A DNA stretch of 64,000 nt from positions 185,668,998 to 185,732,997 of the forward strand of contig NC_073696.1 in the NCBI RefSeq assembly GCF_029784165.1, written 5' to 3'. Each line of letters starts with the position of its first letter. Position 1 is the stretch's first letter. The notes below the pieces were generated by a model, which saw nothing but the letters and a program-made list of their open reading frames with translations, made no database searches and had not been told where the DNA came from. Source of the DNA: Wyeomyia smithii (Eukaryota > Arthropoda > Insecta > Diptera > Culicidae). Shown here piece by piece: positions 10,889 to 22,783 of the stretch. Both the position numbers and the translations under genes were made by a program.

Positions 10889-12446
10889 TAAGGCAATCGA
10901 CGAGACAGGTGGGGTCAGTTGATTTGTTTTCAACTTTTGACAGCTTAGGTATGTTCGAACGGTCGCAACTTGGATGCAACCCGGATCGAAAAGCACGAAA
11001 AACAAACGATCGGTTGCTCCAGTATGGTTAGTGACAATCCTTTACCCAATAATAAAATATCACTTTAGATTTTTTTTCCGGCATTAAAAGATTTTGTGTT
11101 TGGTTGTGTTTTGGTTTTGCAACTTGAAAAAACAATTACAAACGTACAAGCAGTGAAACGTCACCCGTGGATTGCCTTATGGATGGTTAAAAAATGTTTT
11201 TAGAGACAGAACGGTTTGTTTAATCGGTGTGACTTCTTAAGAAAAGTTGCAGATAACAGTTTTATCTTACTGATAAAAGTATACACAAAAAAAAATTATT
11301 TTGCAACACAAAACAAGGAAAACAACTTGTTTCAAAGTTTTTTTTAACTACAAATGGTTTATGGTTGTATGCTCCAGTGTTGCTAAACTCGTTCTAAACA
11401 AGCATGCGATACTCCAAGTAGTGTTCTCACCGCTACCGAAATCACACACACAATGGAGTACCTCCACCATTCGAACTGTCTCTCGTTGTTTCACACTTCC
11501 TTCATTTCACACCACCGAGTGTTGACGCTTGCGAGTTTTCTTCGCTCCCGAAACCATGGACACACACTCCTATTTACGGTCTTATTCGCGTGCACTCCCC
11601 TACTCGCGAGCACGATCAGCCAAAAATAATTGTTTCAAGACGCATCGGAATGGCGTGGCGTGATGCAGCGGATCGATTATAGTTAGCTAAACTGTGTAAA
11701 TGTAGTAAATGTAGTCAAAATGTCGCCTCAAATTCTCTCAGAAAGCAATATGTTGAACATCATGGACATCCTGAAAAGTAGAGCTAATGTTTGACGTTGA
11801 TGGTTGCTCTAAACTGGGCTCCTTCGCATTATTGTGGAACAACAACAACAGGGTCTACTTATAAAAAAGTTGGTCACTCAGTTATTTGTTCCTTGGTGCA
11901 CATTTAAATTTCGAACTCGTACTGAGACATGAAGATCATATCGAATTTACAATCGTCTATATCAAGGCACACCAACATTTTGATTAGGGTGTAATGTATG
12001 AACGACAAAATTTTAACTCTTCAATTGACTATTTAGTTCATCCTCAAAAGGACAATTAGTTTTTTAATTCAATTTAGGGTATGATGCTGATCCCATCTCT
12101 GTGCTATTCCTGACATTAAAAGCTGTTTTCGGACTAAAAATTTGACGACAGACAGATTTTGATTGCCAACACCCCCGTTTGTGTGCTGCCAAAATACGGC
12201 AGTTTTTCACTGGAGGAATTGTCGCTACCGCACATAAGCAGTTTTTTACTAGAAAAGGTAATACCGTTACACTTACCGCTGACGCTGCTACTACTACCGC
12301 TACTGGTACTCGCTATCGCTGCTGCCCGCTGCTACATAGTTAGCATCCATCCTTCACTAGTAAACTGATTGCTTTTTCAAGACTTTTTAAAAAATTTTGT
12401 TTTATTTCTTGTTATTTTAACACTTTTTAATAACAATTTTCAATAG
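10889..12446. other. Unassigned intergenic sequence
   Basis: No coding, RNA or mobile feature is supported. Short open frames at 11301-11525 and 12159-12368 show no recognisable motif and have low-complexity composition. The second ends in a Leu-rich run produced by CTGCTACTACTACC-type simple sequence. Confidence 0.4.
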
Positions 12447-12516
12447 TAGGGTAGCGAAAGGCTTCGGCAGGTTTTCTGCAGCAATCTTAACCACTGCCGA
12501 AGCCGTTCGCTACCTA
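12447..12516. repeat. Short foldback element, copy B
   Basis: A 70-bp near-palindrome: TAGGGTAGCGAAAGGCTTCG at the left and CGAAGCCGTTCGCTACCTA at the right, around a small loop (TGCAGCAATC). It belongs to the family also present at 10304, 28017 and 35836. The TA at both ends fits a TA target. Confidence 0.75.
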
Positions 12517-12796
12517 CAATAGTTCAAATAATCAAATTACAATTATCTGTATTTGGGGGCTCATGCGTGGATAATTTTCAATTGATTGCTACAAAAACGA
12601 CGGGGATGCGTTGGAAACTAAGCGGCTTATACGCATTAAAAAACACAAATTTTGTCCCCTTTTCCGTTTTTATATTTTCATTTTCCCCCCAATGTAGCCG
12701 ATCTTCCTGAGAAATGTAGTTCTACGTAAAAAAACAAGTCTTTATTATGCTCAACTTCAGTGATGTGTCAAGATAGTTTACAGTTCCAAATTTCCG

Positions 12797-12985
12797 CTAG
12801 CGAAATTTGTCAGAAAACCTGGTTAGAGAACTCACAGGTTTTTCACCAATCTGCAGTTTACAGTTCATGCGAAGCGAATACAACCACCACCTAACTGATT
12901 GGGGAGCGGGGGTGATAGATGCAACCGAAAGATCATTCAAATTGATCGAGTTACTGCCGCGGCTTGCAGAATTACGTACACACAC
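12797..12985 (-). pseudogene. Unrecognised coding relic downstream of the zinc-binding relic
   Basis: A 62-codon frame on the same strand as, and 47 bp beyond, the zinc-binding frame at 13032-13352. It reads SASRGSNSINLNDLSV, then a Trp-Trp pair and a basic tail. It may be the continuation of the same protein after a frameshift. The family is not recognised. Both strands are open here, so the coding strand is supported only by the neighbour. Confidence 0.3.
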
Positions 12986-13031
12986 AGCTGTTTAAATTGA
13001 ACAACATTCGTGGGCACACTCGGCACATTAT

Positions 13032-13352
13032 TTAGTTTTCGGCAAAATAGGCACGAATTCTTCTACCGCCTAATTTATCTTTACAGGCGGGACAAATAAG
13101 CATTGCCTTCCCTTGTGCGAACAAATCCTTGTGGGCACGACCGTTAATTTCACAACATTGCTAACCGATGTGACAAAAGGCATCGCAGAAACCGCGGGGC
13201 ACTGGTTTCAAATCATTAATAGGCAGATGACACTTGCCGCACAGCTTCTTATCCATCAATTCTAGCAGGAATCGTATGTTCTCTGCCACAGTTGTTTCAG
13301 TTTCAACCGCACTTGATAATACTGTGTTGAGTAAATTTATGCAACCGGACAC
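13032..13352 (-). pseudogene. Cys-rich zinc-binding (PHD-like) coding relic with one internal TAG
   Basis: On the minus strand an ATG at 13352 opens a frame that runs through a single TAG (13161-13163) to a TAA at 13032-13034. Before the TAG lie CGKCHLPI and GFCDAFCHIG; after it lie QCCEINGRAH and ICPACKDKLGGR. The spacing C-x2-C ... C-x3-C ... C-C ... H ... C-x2-C resembles PHD or other cross-brace zinc fingers. PHD fingers of this kind occur in ORF1 of some non-LTR elements (CR1/L2 types), so a retrotransposon origin is plausible but unproven. The Cys pattern persisting on both sides of the TAG argues that the stop is a late mutation. Confidence 0.45.
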
Positions 13353-13493
13353 TCGTCTTATGTTTTACCAACACGTTCACTCGCGAAAACCTTGTTTTAC
13401 ACATGAAATACGCTAGTCCACCTACGGTATTAATCGCGGTTTCTAAACTTGCAAACACTGAATATACCGGCGCACAGTTTGACAGATATGTGT

Positions 13494-13735
13494 TACGTTT
13501 TTAGCAGTCATGAGTCGTATTTATAAAAACGCTCTGAGTAGCTCATGATATTCAGAGTCCAACCCATGGGATCATGAGTCATAACTCATGATTCTTTGAG
13601 TCCATGCGACAGCGATGTGTCACGCTTATAATAGCCATGAGTCACATTCTTGAAAACGCTTTTCATAGCTCATGATATTCGGGGTTGACATCATAATATC
13701 ATGAGTCATAGGTCATGATTCTGTCAGAAAACAAC
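13494..13735. repeat. Two-copy tandem repeat of about 120 bp
   Basis: The unit with AGCTCATGATATTCAGAGT, then ATCATGAGTCATAACTCATG, recurs about 120 bp later as AGCTCATGATATTCGGGGT and ATCATGAGTCATAGGTCATG. The TCATGA-rich content recalls the 105-bp array at 7.4-8.1 kb. Confidence 0.65.
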
Positions 13736-14063
13736 ATTCATGATTTCATGACCTGAAAGGTCATGAAAACGGGAAAAAATTTTTACCCGTGTACGTTTTT
13801 CGGTTAGTGAGTTTGAGATTTCTATTGACTAAACGGGTTTCGCTTTGAAGTAATTTTCAATTAAAAACTCTAAATTTTGTAAAATTTCCTGGCATTAACA
13901 CTCAGAAATTTCTTATTTTAATCGCCTAACTCAGCAAAAACATTAATCGCATTGCTTCACACAGGTACTACGAGATTTGTTGGATAAGTGTTAAAAGATT
14001 ATTGTCGTATGATGAACCATTTTGCATTTTAATTTTTCCACACCACCACACACTACACTAGAA

Positions 14064-15350
14064 TAGGGGAGAGGGGGGCAGTTTCGGACACTTTTTCTAT
14101 CTTGATCTTTAATATTTTTTTGTTATCTTTAAAAAAAATCTGAATTCATCCTGGCTGTTACTTGGACATCAGAGTATCATATAAGGTTGTTAGTAGTGTG
14201 CGTTGATGCGATTTCAATTGTTTTATTTGAATTTTCAAAATTGCTTTTTGGTCGGATGTGCCCCGTGTGTGGGGTAGTTTCGGACAGTCCTGGGGCACAT
14301 TCGGACAGTGTTGAAAAACTTTTCTAGATTGATGAAAATTTTGCTATTTTCAACTCTTTGACTTTGAGACTGAGATCAGATGCTTCATCAATCTCGAAAC
14401 TTATCCTTTTTTGTCAAATTTAATTCATAAAATAAAAACCGAGTAAACTGGTTGTGAGAAGGAAAAGATACAAGAACTATGCCATATTTGATTGGTTCAA
14501 AGTGCAATGGCATTCGTGATTGTTAAACAACAGCAAATTGGTTCACTTACGCTGCTTTCTGGAACCTTATTCAAGTATTTCATAACATTGAGAAACAATT
14601 TTCCAATCGCCTTGGTACACGGTACGTCAATCAATAATTCATCCGGGAACATTCGAGCAAATATTTCTCTAGAAATGTTTCTTCCGCGTTCGTAAATACT
14701 TGTTGATCTGAGTTTTTAGACGAGAAGCTCTCTGATTTTTCCGTTTTTAAGTTTCTTTGATTTTTCAGACTACAGACCAAGTTAATTTTTTTAATTCCGC
14801 AGGTATCAGAAGCGTGTCTCAAAGACATTAGAAACTCTTCCCAGCTCCTCTTCGTTAATGCTTGCTCTATCGGTTTTCTTTTTGTAGTTCCGAACCATTT
14901 TTAGAACTGAGAATCAGTCTAAATCGATTTTCGTTAATAAATAACAATCAAATACAAATTTGGTAAGTGTCCGAATGTGCCCCATGAACGATGTTCGAAT
15001 GTGCCCCACCACCATCCGGAGACAAATCTTAATTTTATCTAATAAACAAGATATTTGTTTCCCCGTTGTTATCACGTCTTTTCATTACATATTAGTTACG
15101 AGCTAAGGTAAGCTACTTGAATTTCTAAATCTCTCACAAAGAAATTAGAGAAATCCTTACAACTTCAAGCTCAAACGGTTGAAAACATGTATGAAAAATG
15201 GCACTGTGTTGTTTTCGTAAGTAATAAACAACCAAGAGCTGTCAAACTAAATGGTTGGTGGAAGAGCTGCCTTACTTATATTTTTTGTTTGGTTGAAAAT
15301 TGCACCATTTGTTTTTTAAGCTCTGTCCGAAACTGCCCCCCTTTCCCTTA
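14064..15350. mobile_element. DNA element with GGGGGGCAGTTTCGGACA inverted ends
   Basis: The left end TAGGGGAGAGGGGGGCAG continues as TTTCGGACA. The right end holds TGTCCGAAACTGCCCCCC followed by TTTCCCTTA. Variants of the same word recur inside, as TCGGACAGTCCTGGGGCACA near 14280 and GTCCGAATGTGCCCCATG near 14969, so the ends carry subterminal repeats. Its 1.29 kb hold no meaningful open frame, so it looks non-autonomous. TA at both borders suggests a TA target, with no longer duplication. Confidence 0.75.
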
Positions 15351-15498
15351 CTATAATTTGTGAACATCTCAGATTTTCGGAAAATAAGCTTTAAACGGTA
15401 GAAATAATTGAGATGACTTTTTACAACTTTCAAATTTTAACTGAACGTATTCTCATCTGTTTGCATTGAAGGTAAGCAAAAGTGGCCAAATCAGTTTT

Positions 15499-15846
15499 TT
15501 TTTTATTCTCGTTTATTTTCCGTCGGTCTAGTTCCGCCACTGTTGTGGCCAATCACCGACCCCCAGGGAGGCGACTCCACACCCAGGACCCTGACTCACG
15601 ACCCGTTTATTAACGGACCGGCGCCAACGGCTTTACTTCCTCATGCGATGGAAGGCGTGATCCCAGAGATTTTTCGCCTCAGAAAATCTCCCGGTGTCGG
15701 CTAGGATTGAATCTAGACCAGTTGGGTTGGTTGTGAGTGGATCACGCCACCTCACAACCATCGACACCTATGTCGGCGGTGGGATTCGAACCCAGGCGTC
15801 GAGCGTGGTTGACGGAGACGTTACCAACCACACTAGGCCCCCGCTC
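15499..15846 (-). mobile_element. tRNA-derived SINE (minus strand)
   Basis: This is the same family as 36460-36815 but inverted. The head lies at the right (GGGGGCCTAGTGTGGTTGG on the minus strand, A-box-like) and the B box GGGTTCGAATCCC at 15782-15794. The tail at the left is a T run on the plus strand. AAATCAGTTTT flanks both ends (15488-15498 and 15857-15867), an 11-bp target duplication, which indicates insertion by LINE machinery. Confidence 0.85.
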
Positions 15847-17357
15847 AAAAAAAAAAAAATCAGTTTTTATCAACACGAAAATATCATGTTGAAAATGTTG
15901 TATTATTTCGATAATATTGACACACATTGGAGTGCCAATTTGACGTTAAATATGTACATTTTCCGCGAAACAGAAATTTTATCTTTTTTAGAAAAAAATA
16001 TGTAATTTCAGTGAAACCACAAAAACATAATTTTAAGTCAATTACCTCAGAAACCCACTTTACTATAATCTTTTTTTATCATTGATATGCCTTCGAAAAC
16101 ACTTGAAAGTAGGGCTGATATAAATCAATCATACTGAGTGCCGGGTGGTAGCCAATCTTAAAACAGTTGAATCAGAAAAGCGCTTTTTATGTTCTGAGCT
16201 GGAAATACGCGTAAATGTTCCTAACAATTGTTGAGTAGGCTTCAGTAGCAAAAAACGGGATCTCCGAACCAATGTCGGAAATAGCAAAAATATAATCACT
16301 TTCTCAGTTATATTGTCTCATATAGCACGTATACGAATTGTTCCATTGATCATCTCAGCTCGTATTATTTGTTCCGTGAATATTGAATTTCAACATAAAT
16401 CTAGAAAAAAAAACCTAAATTAATCCACCTAGCGGTCAGACCCAGCCTTTCTCATTCAAACTTATTATTTGTAAAAATAGATTTACATGAACGCTTCAAT
16501 CCAATAAATGTGTATTCACTTTTTGGGTTCTAAAATAATGATGTTGTAATTGAAGTATAAAATATGAAATTTGACGTAATGTAAATGCTCAAGAAATAGC
16601 GAAATAGAAGAAATGACTCTTAATTTCGAACAATTCAATCACGAGCGATACCGGGAACAATCAAATGGTACGATACCACATTTAAATTATATTGTGGCCA
16701 CATATATTGATCAAAGCAGGTATAGTTTTAAATAGCCTTTGAATTTCTTTTCTTTCCATAACTTTTGAGCCACATATTAAGTTGTTATGAAGTTTGTTAT
16801 TTGTAAGTTTGAGAGATGACTCGTTCGTATGACACTAGTTATGTTCAAATAAGTCATGTAATCTTTGAAATAATAGACTTTCGTTGTTTTATCAACAATT
16901 TAATACATAACGGTGGCTTAAGTTCAATTATAATCAAATGAAATGGGAACGTATAGGGCAGCCAAACTTTGAAACCACGTGTTAAATCATAATACATCAG
17001 TTAACCCTTAACGAGCCCGTTCATCTGATAATACTATTGATCAAATCGGTTGTGTACTTCTTGAGATAATGAAGTTTCGTGATTTGCACAATTTCTTTTC
17101 ATAACTTTTGAACCACAAGTTCAATCTATATGAAATTTAAAAGTTAAGGGTTTTTAAGATAGCCCGTTCATTTGATACCAAATCGGTATTGAAATCGGTT
17201 GTGTGGTTTCTGAGATATTGATGTTTCGTGCTTTTTACATTTTTAAACATAACCTCTTAAATAAATATCCAATTAAAATGAAAAATAGGATCTTATGGGG
17301 CAACTAGAACTTTCATTTGCATACAATTTCATTAAAATCGGTGAAAATAAAAATCTG

Positions 17358-17401
17358 CACATACACACACCCACACACACACACCCACACACACACACCC
17401 A

Positions 17402-17448
<47 letters not shown>

Positions 17449-17472
17449 ACACACACACATACAAACATACAC
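17358..17472. repeat. (CA)n microsatellite
   Basis: CA/CCCACA dinucleotide tract of about 115 bp. It sits just before the conserved ATGCTCAGTTCGTC tail of the composite repeat, as does the tract at 18883-18952. Confidence 0.95.
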
Positions 17473-18880
17473 ACAATCATACAAAAAATGCTCAGTTCGT
17501 CGAACTGAGTCGAGTGCTGTATACCATTCGGCCCTTTGGAGCACTTTCATATCTTCGGTTTTGCTAGTGATTCCTATACTTTTCTAGGAGAAAAGCAAAA
17601 AGTTAAAAAAATTAGTAGCGGAGATCGACCGGAATAATTGTTACAGAGGTGGGATGGCTTTCTCGGTCATATAGACCTTCAATTTTCACGACTTCAATCA
17701 CGAGCAATACCGGGAACGTACGTATAGCACAATACCAAATTTAAATTTTGTTGAGGCCATATGTTTTGATCAAAGCAGTTACAGTTTTAAATAGTCTTTG
17801 AATTTCGTTTCTTTTCATAACTTTTGAACCATATATCAAATTGCTTTAAAATTTCTTACTTGTGAGTTTGAGAGACAACCCGTTCAAATGACACTAGATA
17901 TGTTCAAATTAGTCGTGTGATCTTTGAGATAATAGACTTTCGTTGTTTTTATAATTTAATACATGACGGTTGGAATAAAAATACGATTATAGTCAAATAA
18001 AATGGGAACCTATAGGAAAGCCAAATTTTTCATTTGAGACTAAGATTGTTGAATTCAGTCCAGCCATTTTTGGGAAAACGAGTGAATTTAAAGTCATCGG
18101 AACATGTTTCTTTTCACAATTTTTTAACCACGTGTTTGATCATTATAAAATTCATCAATTAACCTTTAACTAGCCCGTTCATTTGGTACCAATATTGATC
18201 AAATCGGTTGTGTACTATCTGAGATAATGAAGTTTCGTGTTTTTCATATTTTGATACATTACAGACAAAGTAACAGACCGAATACATTAAAATTCAATAG
18301 GGTGTTATGAGGCAGCTAGACCTTTCATTTGACACTAATTTCGTGGAAATCGGTTTAGCCATCTCTGAGAAAAGTGAGTGAGTTTAAGTAGTCTTCGGAA
18401 TATGTTCCTTTTCATAGCTGGATTTCACGTTTTTAAACATAACAGGCAAAGTAATAGTCCGATTACAAAAAAAAATCAGTAGGGTCTTATGGGGTAATTA
18501 GACCTTCCAAATGACACTGGTTTTGTGAAAATCGGTATAGCCATCTCTGAGAAACATGAGTGAGATTAAACACTCTCCAGAACAGGTTTCTTTAAATAAC
18601 TTCTGAACCACATGTTCAATCTTCATGAAACTCAAAAGTTAGGGGTTTTTTAAGTAGCTTGTTCATTTAAAACCAATTTTGTTAAAATCGGTTGAGTAGT
18701 TTCTGAGATAATGATGTTTCGTGCTTTTCACATTTTTAAACATTACCTCTAAGCAAAAAATCCGATTGCAATGAAATTCAATAGAGTCTTATGGAACAAC
18801 TAGACCTTTCATTTGCAATTAATTTCATGAAGATCGGTCCAGCCATCTCTGAGAAAATCGAGTGAGATTGGGAGAGCGTT

Positions 18881-18882
<2 letters not shown>

Positions 18883-18938
<56 letters not shown>

Positions 18939-18952
18939 ACACACACATACAG
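18883..18952. repeat. (CA)n microsatellite
   Basis: A CA tract with CATACA interruptions, placed like the one at 17358-17472 relative to the tail of the second sub-copy of the composite repeat. Confidence 0.95.
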
Positions 18953-19068
18953 AAAATGCTCAGCTCGTCAAACTAAGTCGATTGATATACGAGATTCGAC
19001 CCTTTGGAGCACTTTTATACCTTTGGTTTTTCCAGTGATTGCTATACCTTTCTAGGAGAAAGGCAAAA

Positions 19069-20212
19069 ACTAACTAAATCATTTTACCACCTTATGAAAC
19101 GAATTCTCCTTAACCTACTTCAAATTCTTATGGAGTATGAACTTGAAAAGCGCAAAATTTTGTAGATTTTCAGGTATTATGACTCAAGAATTCATTTATT
19201 TCAACCGTCTTCTTCAGAAAACAGAATGGTGCATCACCTTCCAGCTTAATTAATAAACGTTGACAGTCACTACACTAATAACGCTATAGTCTTCAAAGTA
19301 CACATATAAAATTGTCGAAAAATATCCTTGAATGGTAGAAATTTATAAGACGATATTCTATAAATTTAGAATCGGAATGTATACTCATCTGCTTCTACCG
19401 TGTTGAAGATAATTACCCATCAACAGTATGATAAATTTTGGATTACCGTAAAATGAAAGCTGGAGTAGTGACTTAAGTGGTGACGTGAATACGGGGGTGT
19501 GGTGAAAATGGTTTGTTGTATAAAATCTTGGATAAATTTGAAGTTAACCATATATCCATTGCTGGTCCATTCCGTAAGACCAGATAATCGTATTTTGTTC
19601 ATTTTTTTCGTGTATTCTCCGCGTAGGCCGGTTTAATGAGATGAATAATGGAGCTAAAACCCTATTGATTTTCAGTTAATTACAAATCTCCCTCAAACGA
19701 AAGAGTATTTGTAAGTCAAGTGGACGTTTAATCCCGTTTCCGGTAATTATGTATCTGATGACTTTGAATTTCATTTCTTGTCTAAAGGATGGAGGAGATA
19801 GTAATTTCATGATAGATTTTAATGATAAAAACGCAGTTCTGGAGGCTTGATTTTACCCCATGGAACTGAGATGATGACTCGAGATTATTGCAGGTGCGCA
19901 GAAATCTATATTAGCAGTAATTTGCTGGTTCTATTTCGGTACACTTATTACATAAATGGAACAAGTTTATTTACCGTATTTCGCCTTTTGTCAGTGTTAA
20001 TCTATTTGGGTCCACATCTAAGTGTAAGATTTTCTGTCACTAACGCACAGCTGGACAGTGAAGACAGAGAAAGCTGATCGTTTATAGTTGCTTATCTGAT
20101 TTTTGCCGCTAAGGTTTGTTAGTTTGTTTTTATCTCCAATTATTTCATTGTTTGGTACGTATAGAACTAAATTTATGTATTGTACACAAAGATTATCGCC
20201 TGTCTTCTAGAA
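19069..20212. other. Unassigned AT-rich sequence
   Basis: No coding, RNA or mobile feature is seen. The open frames at 19420-19602 and 19847-20077 have no recognisable motif or splice context. Confidence 0.4.
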
Positions 20213-20395
20213 AGGTATAGCAATCACTGGAAAAACCAAAGATACAACAGGGATCCAAAGGGCCGAATGCCATATACCACTCGACTCAGTCAGACGAGCT
20301 GAGCATTTTCCGTATGTGTGTGTATGTAACAAACTCACTCATTTTTCACAGAAATTGCTGGACCGATTCTCACAATCTTAGTGTCAAAGGTCTTA
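20213..20395 (-). repeat. Terminal fragment of the composite repeat
   Basis: CTAGAAAGGTATAGCAATCA followed by a GAGCATTTTCCGTATGTGTG-type tail and TGGACCGATT matches the 3' end of the 16.4-19.1 kb repeat in inverted orientation. The rest is missing; RTE remains begin about 60 bp on. Confidence 0.8.
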
Positions 20396-21244
20396 CATAC
20401 TAGACTACATACTACATACTAGAAGGTCTCACATACTTTAATTTTACGGCGACAGGCCGATTAACGATCCAGTGCCCAATCCAGAACACGTCGCCATGTC
20501 ACCCGGACTTGGGCTGCTACCTATTACGCGGGCATCCTAGTCGACAGCACACATTTAACTAGTGCGGCGTTAACCCCGAAGTCGTAGGTCTCTATCGGGA
20601 TTCCTGCTAAACATTGTTTTCGCTGATCGTTTTTCCGGCATTCTAGCTACATGAACAACAAACACACTGTAGCATGCCGTGTTTTATTCGCTTGATAGTT
20701 TGCCGCCAAGGTTTAACCGCAAGATTTTACGTTCACAGAGACCAAAAGCTCACCGATCAGCCTCTTTCGGTGTCCTTGCTTCGTGGTCATAGAGGGCCAC
20801 CGGGAGAATCAGTGTTCAATAGAATATTAGTTTTTGCACGGATTTGCACGGTGCGGTACCTAAGTTGGTTACACAATCCGTAGAAGGCCCTGTTTGCGGT
20901 CGCTATCTGCTTCCGTATCTCACGAGTAACGTCATTGTCGTACGTCACCGATAAATAAATTTGTCGATTACATCAAATGATTCCCCATCTATCAACACTG
21001 CAGCTCCAACATCCGCCGCCACGCTCTTTACCAGCCACCAAGTACTTCTTTTTGGCAGAGTTTAAAACAAGCCCAATTCTCGCAGTTTCCTTCTTAAGGG
21101 GTCCAAAGGGCTCTTTCACTGCTCTACGGGTTATGCCAAAGATTCCGATATCGTCCGCGAAACCAAAGAACATGTGAGACTTCGTCATGATGGTATCACT
21201 TCTCTGCACGCCTGTCCTCTGTATAGCACCTTCCAATGCGATAT

Positions 21245-21613
<369 letters not shown>

Positions 21614-21738
21614 CCATGACATATTGAACATTAAGTCTGACAGTCCGTCACGCTGCTTCAAACCATTTAACATCACGAAAGTGCCCGATTTCTTGCCAAC
21701 TCGGTTAACGGTTTCACTTCAGGAACCACCAAAAATAG

Positions 21739-21840
21739 TACGGGAGCTCCGTAGCCGCAAGGTTACAGAGTCCGCTTTGATAAGCGGGTGGTCGTGAGTA
21801 CGAATCTTAGTAGAATCAGGTCATTAAGTTATCCCTTCCT
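21739..21840 (+). repeat. tRNA-derived SINE head-like fragment
   Basis: CCGTAGCCGCAAGGTTACAG, a hairpin CCGCTT/AAGCGG, then GTGAGTACGAATCTTAGTAG, where GAGTACGAATC is close to a B box. This is the layout of a tRNA-related SINE head. The body is not clear and the boundary with the satellite at 21850 is approximate. Confidence 0.4.
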
Positions 21841-21849
21841 TCAATCTGA

Positions 21850-22162
21850 ACTCTACAGTACCCCCGTTTCTTCAACCAGATTGACGCTCAGAGGCCAAAA
21901 ACTGTCTCCTAATGCCATTTTGAAATCCAAGATGACGACTTCCGGTTTCCGAAAAACAGCGGCAAATGGCCAAATACCACCTAATATGGGTATTTCCGGA
22001 ATTGTTATGACGCACTGAAGCCACAAATCGACCTCAAACAACATTTTGAATTGTAAGATGGCGACTTCCGGTGTCAGGGAAACAGCCGAAAATGATCAAA
22101 TACCACTCAATATGAGCGTTCCTTTAACCAGATTGACGCACGGAGGTCGGAAATTGTTCCCA
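21850..22162. repeat. 126-bp satellite, left segment
   Basis: Two monomers with the GATGGCGACTTCCGG core (21931 in variant form, 22057). The array is cut at 22162 by an LTR element and resumes at 25469. Confidence 0.85.
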
Positions 22163-22783
22163 TGTAGGGTAACCCCCGGGTTACCCTACCAGGAATTGTG
22201 ATATTTTGTGTGAAGGAATCTACACCTAACCACGAATTCCTGTACGCACGGTCACACGACCGTGCGGAGTCTCTTATACTTAACGATTAATTTGAGTCTT
22301 ACATGAGAACTTACAGCTACCCCTAGAGTGTATTTCGCGAGAGACAATTTCCCCTCGCGAAATCATCACCTATCCTCATTACCCTAATGGCCTTTTCTCG
22401 GCCTGACTCTATTTTGGATCACTTAATTTCAATTCTACTGCGAGCGGGGCGCCGTGCGCTCGTCACTCTACCTTGTTTACAAACATTTTCGGTAACTCAC
22501 TTCTCGCGCGTCGATGAGTTACCGATCCATCAAGTAACCAACCTCGGACTTTGGTTTGTTTTAATATAATTTGCTTACGGGTGTCGGCTTTCGTCACCCA
22601 AGCCAAGCGGAAGACTTGGCTTCAACAGTAAGCAAGCTCTGACCTACTTTCGCGCACAGCTGAAGGCTGTGCCAACGTTGAAAAGAATGCGGTAGGAAAC
22701 CGGCCTCTTTTCGGGGTTCTAACTATGTCATCTAATGTGACGGAGCCCTGTAGGCATCTACGGGACGCGTGGGGGCCGTTACA
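22163..22783 (-). repeat. LTR (3' LTR in element orientation)
   Basis: 621 bp, TG...CA ended when read on the plus strand. Short inverted words GGGTAACCC and CGGTCACACGACCG lie inside. It is the intact counterpart of the repeat at 24429. Confidence 0.85.

Larger units (their letters stand above)
16413..19068 (+). repeat. Composite interspersed repeat with internal tandem structure, copy 1
   Basis: It starts AACCTAAATTAATCCACC and ends ATACCTTTCTAGGAGAAAGG; both ends recur, inverted, at 41811 and 39773. Inside, the motif CAATCACGAGC(G/A)ATACCGGG occurs at about 16637 and 17697, and an end-like sequence ACTTTTCTAGGAGAAAAGC at 17577, so the block is two copies in tandem with the second 5'-truncated. 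Degenerate internal units with TAGACCTTTCATTTGACAC and CCATCTCTGAGAAAA recur every 180-300 bp. It contains two CA microsatellites. No coding capacity; the class is unknown. Confidence 0.75.

Noticed and set aside
11301..12368. Short open frames with a Leu-rich, membrane-like tail
   Set aside because: The hydrophobic run comes from CTACTACTACC-type simple sequence; there is no splice or promoter context.
17273..17567. Open frames made of Cys-Val or Thr-His repeats on both strands
   Set aside because: They are translations of the CA microsatellite in different frames.
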